NCBI GenBank assembly: GCA_964617995.1
Contig: CAZTXD010000145.1
Location: 1-8,952, forward strand
Direction: 5' to 3'
From: CAZTXD01 sp964617995
GTDB taxonomy: Bacteria > Actinomycetota > Acidimicrobiia > Spongiisociales > ZC4RG35
Length of the DNA stretch: 8,952 nucleotides
Part shown: positions 5,915 to 8,952 of the stretch, piece by piece
How positions within the stretch are numbered: position 1 is the stretch's first letter
Layout: each line of letters begins with the position of its first letter
The notes under the pieces: generated by a model
The model's input: only the letters and a program-made list of their open reading frames with translations
Databases searched by the model: none
What the model was told of the DNA's origin: nothing
Position numbers and translations under genes: made by a program

Positions 5915-6741
5915 GATGGGTCTCCCCCACCGGTGCCGCTCTTGGCGTCGGACAGTCGCAGCAGGAAGCTCGCCGGGTCATGGGTCCCCGGAGCAAGGTC
6001 CAGATCCCGCGCCAGGCGTGTGAGCTGGGGAGGATCCACCGCCGCTTCCGCCAGCAGCTCGAACTGCTCCACCATCTGCGTGGTGGGGCCGTCTCCGACG
6101 ATGCGGCCCCGGCTCATCACGATCATGCGGTCGAACGTCTCGGCGGCGAAGTCGATGTCGTGGGTGATTGCGATGACGCCCCTCCCGGTTTCGGCGAGAC
6201 GACCGACGACATCGGTCAGGCGTGCCACCCCGGCCCCGTCCTGTCCGATGGTGGGCTCGTCGATCACGACGGTGGGTGTGGCCATCGACAGCACCGAAGC
6301 GAGGGCGACCAGTTTGCGTCGCTCCGCCGGCAGGTCGTAGGGGTTCTCCTCGGCCACATCTACCAGCCCGGTCGCCTGGAGCGCCTCCTCGGTGAGCCGG
6401 TCGATGTCTTCTTCCGGGAAGCCGAGGTTGCTTGGGCCGAAACGGACCTCCTGGCGCACCGTCCGGGAGAAGAGCTGATCGTCCGGGTTCTGGAAGACGT
6501 AGCCGACGTGGCGGGCGAGGGAGGCGACCGTGGTTGCGGTGGTATCGGTCTCGCCGACCACCACCCGCCCGCTGGTCGGTTTGAGGAGGCCGTTGAGGTG
6601 CTTCACGAGGGTGGTCTTGCCGGCTCCGTTCTCGCCCACTATCGCCACCAGCTCACCCGTGCGGAAGGTCACCGAGACTCCGACGAGAGCCGCCACCTCC
6701 CCGGGGTAGACGTGCCGTAGGTCTTCCACCTCGATGTTCAT
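5911..6741 (-). CDS. ecfA: ECF transporter ATPase, non-canonical signature
   Basis: A 276-residue ABC ATPase of the energy-coupling factor type, one of two that power the EcfT/S complex at the membrane. It has Walker A GENGAGKTT (36-44), the ECF-typical Q-loop YVFQNPDDQLF (81-91) with VRFGPSNLG (99-107), Walker B TVVIDEPT (157-164) and the switch His in THD (193-195). The signature position, normally LSGGQ, reads LPAER (137-141) in YDLPAERRKLVALASVL, and the D-loop is GQDGA rather than GLDP. I recall similar signatures in some ECF ATPases, so this may be a subfamily trait. The start is ATG 6741, where ATGA overlaps the preceding ATPase gene's stop; the frame opens 9 codons further upstream, but those overlap the neighbour and are not family-like. 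The C-terminal 50 residues are a helical extension usual in EcfA. Confidence 0.92.
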   Translation of the reverse strand: MNIEVEDLRHVYPGEVAALVGVSVTFRTGELVAIVGENGAGKTTLVKHLNGLLKPTSGRVVVGETDTTATTVASLARHVGYVFQNPDDQLFSRTVRQEVRFGPSNLGFPEEDIDRLTEEALQATGLVDVAEENPYDLPAERRKLVALASVLSMATPTVVIDEPTIGQDGAGVARLTDVVGRLAETGRGVIAITHDIDFAAETFDRMIVMSRGRIVGDGPTTQMVEQFELLAEAAVDPPQLTRLARDLDLAPGTHDPASFLLRLSDAKSGTGGGDPS

Positions 6742-7580
6742 AGCACCTTCTCGAAGCCTTCTCTGCACTCAGTGAGCGTGAGCGGGAGACGGAGATCTTC
6801 CGGCCACAGGCCCAGCCTCTGCGCCTCCCGGGCGGTGGAGGTGTAACGGGACACCGACATTCCCGCCTGGGCGAGTCGGTCGTCTATCAGCACCTCGCCG
6901 GGGGTGCCGATGGCGTGGACCGCACCTCCCAACAAGGCGACGACCCGGTCGGCCACCTGGGCCACCCACCACATCTTGTGTTCAACGATCACCACCGTCA
7001 TCCCGGTGTCGGCCACCCGGGAGATGATGTCGAACACCTCCCGCGTCCCGGCCGGGTCCAGCTGCGAGGTGGGTTCGTCCAGCACCAACACCTTCGGGCG
7101 CATCACCAGAATGGAGGCGAGGGCCAGCCTCTGCTGCTCACCGCCGGAGATGCCGTAGGGAGAGCGATCCAGCAGATGATCGATGCCGGTGTCGACCGCG
7201 ACAGCCTCGATCCGAGACAGCATCTCCTGGCGGTCCACGCCCAGGTTCTCCAGCCCGAAGGCGAGTTCGTCCCGCACCGTGTACTTCGATCCCGACATCT
7301 GGGTGAAGGGGTTCTGGAAGACGAGACCCACCCGGGAGGTGACATGGTGGAGATCCGCCGCCAGGGTATCCAGGCCGTCCACGCGGACCTCGCCCTCGAT
7401 GGTGCCGCCATGGAAGTGGGGAACGAACCCGGCGATTACATGACAGAGGGTCGACTTGCCCGCACCGCTCGGCCCCACGACGGCGACCACCTCCCCTTCC
7501 TCGACGTCGAGGTCGACTGCACGGAGGGCCGGGGTCGAGCTCACGGGATAGGAATAGGTGACGCCTCTCAGGCGAACCAT
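6738..7580 (-). CDS. ecfA: ECF transporter ATPase, canonical
   Basis: A 280-residue energy-coupling factor ATPase, the partner of the next gene's product. It has Walker A GPSGAGKST (36-44), Q-loop LVFQNPFTQMSGSKYTV (86-102), signature ISGGEQQR (144-151), Walker B VLVLDEPTSQLD (164-175) and switch His201 in VEH. The KYTVRDELAFGLENLG stretch (99-114) is typical of EcfA. The ATG at 7580 puts the N-terminus (MVRLRGVTYSYP) in register with the family. A GTG two codons upstream (7586) has the better-spaced GGTGAG and is an alternative. The gene overlaps the ecfT stop by 13 bases and the next ATPase gene by 4, so translation is probably coupled. A much longer upstream frame exists but is out of frame with ecfT, whose sequence there is clearly coding. 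Confidence 0.94.
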   Translation of the reverse strand: MVRLRGVTYSYPVSSTPALRAVDLDVEEGEVVAVVGPSGAGKSTLCHVIAGFVPHFHGGTIEGEVRVDGLDTLAADLHHVTSRVGLVFQNPFTQMSGSKYTVRDELAFGLENLGVDRQEMLSRIEAVAVDTGIDHLLDRSPYGISGGEQQRLALASILVMRPKVLVLDEPTSQLDPAGTREVFDIISRVADTGMTVVIVEHKMWWVAQVADRVVALLGGAVHAIGTPGEVLIDDRLAQAGMSVSRYTSTAREAQRLGLWPEDLRLPLTLTECREGFEKVL

Positions 7581-8353
7581 CTCCACAGGGAGCTCACCCC
7601 CATTCCGATGATCACGGCCAGTGCCAGCCAGCGGACAACCGCCTCCGGCCGGGAGTCGGGCACCTCCTGTAGCGCCGTCCTGTTTCCGGGAGCGGTGAAC
7701 GCCCGCGCCTCGATGGCGATGGTCCGTTCGTGCACGTCGGAGAGGGAGCCGAGGACCAGCGGGGCCAGGAGGGGAACCAGCGCCCGGGATCGTCGCCACA
7801 CGTTCCCCTCGGTCTCCAGACCCCGCGCCCGCTGGGCGTCGATGATGGTGGAGGCCTTGGCCTGGAGCTGGGGGACGATTTGCAGGGTGGAGGTGATGAG
7901 GTAGGCGAGGACCCCGGGCACTCCCCGCTGGGCGAGGTCGGTCATGAGCACGCTGGGGTGGGTTGCGAACATCAGCACCAGGAAGGCCGACACCAGCACC
8001 GCCAGCCGTCCCACTACCCGCAGACCGAACAGGATGCCCTCCAGCGAACCGGACAGGCCCCACGCCTCGAACAGGATCGTCTCCGCCTCGGGAAAGAACA
8101 GGAATTGGAGACCGAGGATGAAAAGGGAGAGAGGAACGACGATCCGGATCACCGTCTTCAGCAGCGGCCAGCCGAAACCGGCCCAGAACCCCACCGGCAC
8201 CACCACAGCGCCGAGCAGTGCCCACGGAACCCAGGTCGAACCAGAGAAGAAAGCTGCGGCGATGACCACGAACACCAGTGCGATCTTGGTGGTCGGATTC
8301 AGGCGGTGGAGCGGGCCTTCCCTCTCACGGTAGAGGGAGAAGCGCGGCGCCAC
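7568..8353 (-). CDS. ecfT: ECF transporter transmembrane coupling protein
   Basis: A 261-residue membrane scaffold of an energy-coupling factor importer, linking the two ATPases to the S component. The N-terminal LHRLNPTTKIAL (15-26) is the family's L-x-x-L-x-P-x-x-K opening. Hydrophobic helices lie near 24-37, 42-60, 68-87, 105-131 and 241-258. The cytoplasmic coupling region carries both Ala-Arg motifs that contact the ATPases: QRARGLE (174-180) and IEARAF (214-219, Ala-Arg-Ala instead of Ala-Arg-Gly). The start is GTG 8353, 5 bases after the S-component stop, with GAGG in the preceding gene's last codons. The order S-T-A-A in one operon, without a separate module elsewhere, suggests a dedicated (group I) transporter. 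Confidence 0.92.
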   Translation of the reverse strand: MAPRFSLYREREGPLHRLNPTTKIALVFVVIAAAFFSGSTWVPWALLGAVVVPVGFWAGFGWPLLKTVIRIVVPLSLFILGLQFLFFPEAETILFEAWGLSGSLEGILFGLRVVGRLAVLVSAFLVLMFATHPSVLMTDLAQRGVPGVLAYLITSTLQIVPQLQAKASTIIDAQRARGLETEGNVWRRSRALVPLLAPLVLGSLSDVHERTIAIEARAFTAPGNRTALQEVPDSRPEAVVRWLALAVIIGMGVSSLWRWFA

Positions 8354-8358
8354 CCGGG

Positions 8359-8952
8359 TCAGGCCTCGGAGGGAACGTCCTGGAGAACGTTCTCGGGCCG
8401 GGGGAACCGGGCGAGGTAGCGTCTCGACATTCCCCGCGTGATGGCGAAGGCCGCCAGGCAGGTGACGATCTTATCGATGGGCTCGACGATGAACTGGGTG
8501 CTCAGCACCGCCGTGATCAGGTCGCGTCCCGTCTGGAGCAGGAAGGCGGTGATCAGTGACGAACCGCTGCCGGTGATGCCACCGAACAGGTAGACGGCGA
8601 TCGGGGTTCCCACCACCGCCGCCACCAACGAGACGACGAAACCGGTCAGGACCACCTTCGGCCAGGTACGGAAAAGGCGCAGGTTGGCCAGCACACCGGC
8701 GGTGAAACCGATGGCCGCGGCCACGGGGAACCAGGGAAGCAGGTCCGGCGCCACCGCCAGGCCCCAGATGATGTTGGACAGCGCCCCGGTCAGCGCCCCG
8801 GCCCATGGCCCGGCCATCACCCCCACCAGGACGGTTCCGATCGAATCCAAGAAGACGGGCAGTCTCAGCACCAGCACGATCTGCCCAACCACGATGTTGA
8901 TGGCGATCGCCACCGGGATCAGCACCCATGTCGTGGTGACGAAATCACTCTT
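8359..8952 (-). CDS. ECF transporter S component, 5' end outside window
   Basis: The visible 197 codons encode a small, very hydrophobic protein with about six membrane helices (visible residues ~10-30, 36-50, 51-67, 73-92, 99-123 and 146-173), the size and shape of an ECF substrate-binding subunit. The segment LPVFLDSIGTVLVGVMAGPW (31-50) followed by AGALTGALSNIIWGL is typical of a group of ECF S components of unsettled specificity. It does not show a motif I know from the thiamine, riboflavin, biotin or folate S proteins. The frame is open to the window edge and the residues before GTG 8925 look coding, so the gene is treated as truncated by the window rather than starting there. The loop at 125-143 and the basic tail are cytosolic or poorly conserved. 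Its neighbours imply a nucleoside-like ligand. Confidence 0.85.
   Translation of the reverse strand, partial: KSDFVTTTWVLIPVAIAINIVVGQIVLVLRLPVFLDSIGTVLVGVMAGPWAGALTGALSNIIWGLAVAPDLLPWFPVAAAIGFTAGVLANLRLFRTWPKVVLTGFVVSLVAAVVGTPIAVYLFGGITGSGSSLITAFLLQTGRDLITAVLSTQFIVEPIDKIVTCLAAFAITRGMSRRYLARFPRPENVLQDVPSEA

Noticed and set aside
4958..6340. A 460-codon plus-strand open frame rich in Gly, Asp and Val.
   Set aside because: It lies antisense to the nucleoside hydrolase and ATPase genes, both with clear motifs. Long antisense frames are expected in GC-rich DNA.
7581..8225. Upstream part of a 495-codon minus-strand frame that includes the canonical ATPase.
   Set aside because: This part is an out-of-frame reading of ecfT, low-complexity in Arg, Gly and Pro. 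The ATPase family start is at 7580.

Overview
The window is GC-rich, gene-dense bacterial DNA with many GTG starts, 4-base start/stop overlaps and a PadR plus permease-prefix membrane protein pair. This points to an actinobacterium, possibly one outside the well-studied genera; no rRNA or other marker fixes the lineage. I see no CRISPR array, insertion sequence, tRNA or phage gene.

Left part (1-2565): a 50-base near-perfect palindrome sits at the window edge, just past the end of a minus-strand GNAT acetyltransferase gene (84-659). A divergent control region (660-861) follows. It holds a symmetric extended -10 element and a 36-bp dyad that looks like a PadR operator. Rightward from it runs a two-gene operon: a PadR-type repressor (862-1221) and an 11-helix membrane protein with an N-terminal permease-prefix domain and a DUF4153-like C-terminus (1225-2565).

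Middle part (2566-4975): a gene-poor stretch contains the 3' remnant of a class I SAM-dependent methyltransferase (about 2784-3145, minus strand). Reading two frames together shows a single missing base. Next come two pyrimidine-biosynthesis genes, divergently transcribed: pyrF (3319-4140, minus; OMP decarboxylase) and pyrE (4308-4823, plus; orotate phosphoribosyltransferase). They catalyse the last two steps of UMP synthesis. A perfect 17-bp dyad lies exactly midway between their start codons. The convergent gap after pyrE holds competing hairpins.

Right part (4976-8952): a minus-strand operon, entered from the right edge, encodes a complete energy-coupling factor (ECF) importer: S component (partial at the edge), EcfT, and two EcfA ATPases. 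It ends with a nucleoside hydrolase-family protein joined by a 4-base overlap. The order suggests uptake of a nucleoside-like compound followed by N-glycosidic cleavage. Two details are unusual: the hydrolase has Asn where the family's catalytic His is expected, and one ATPase has LPAER in place of the LSGGQ signature. The closest functional precedent I can name is queuosine salvage (ECF importer plus the nucleoside hydrolase-like QueK), but the substrate cannot be settled from this sequence.
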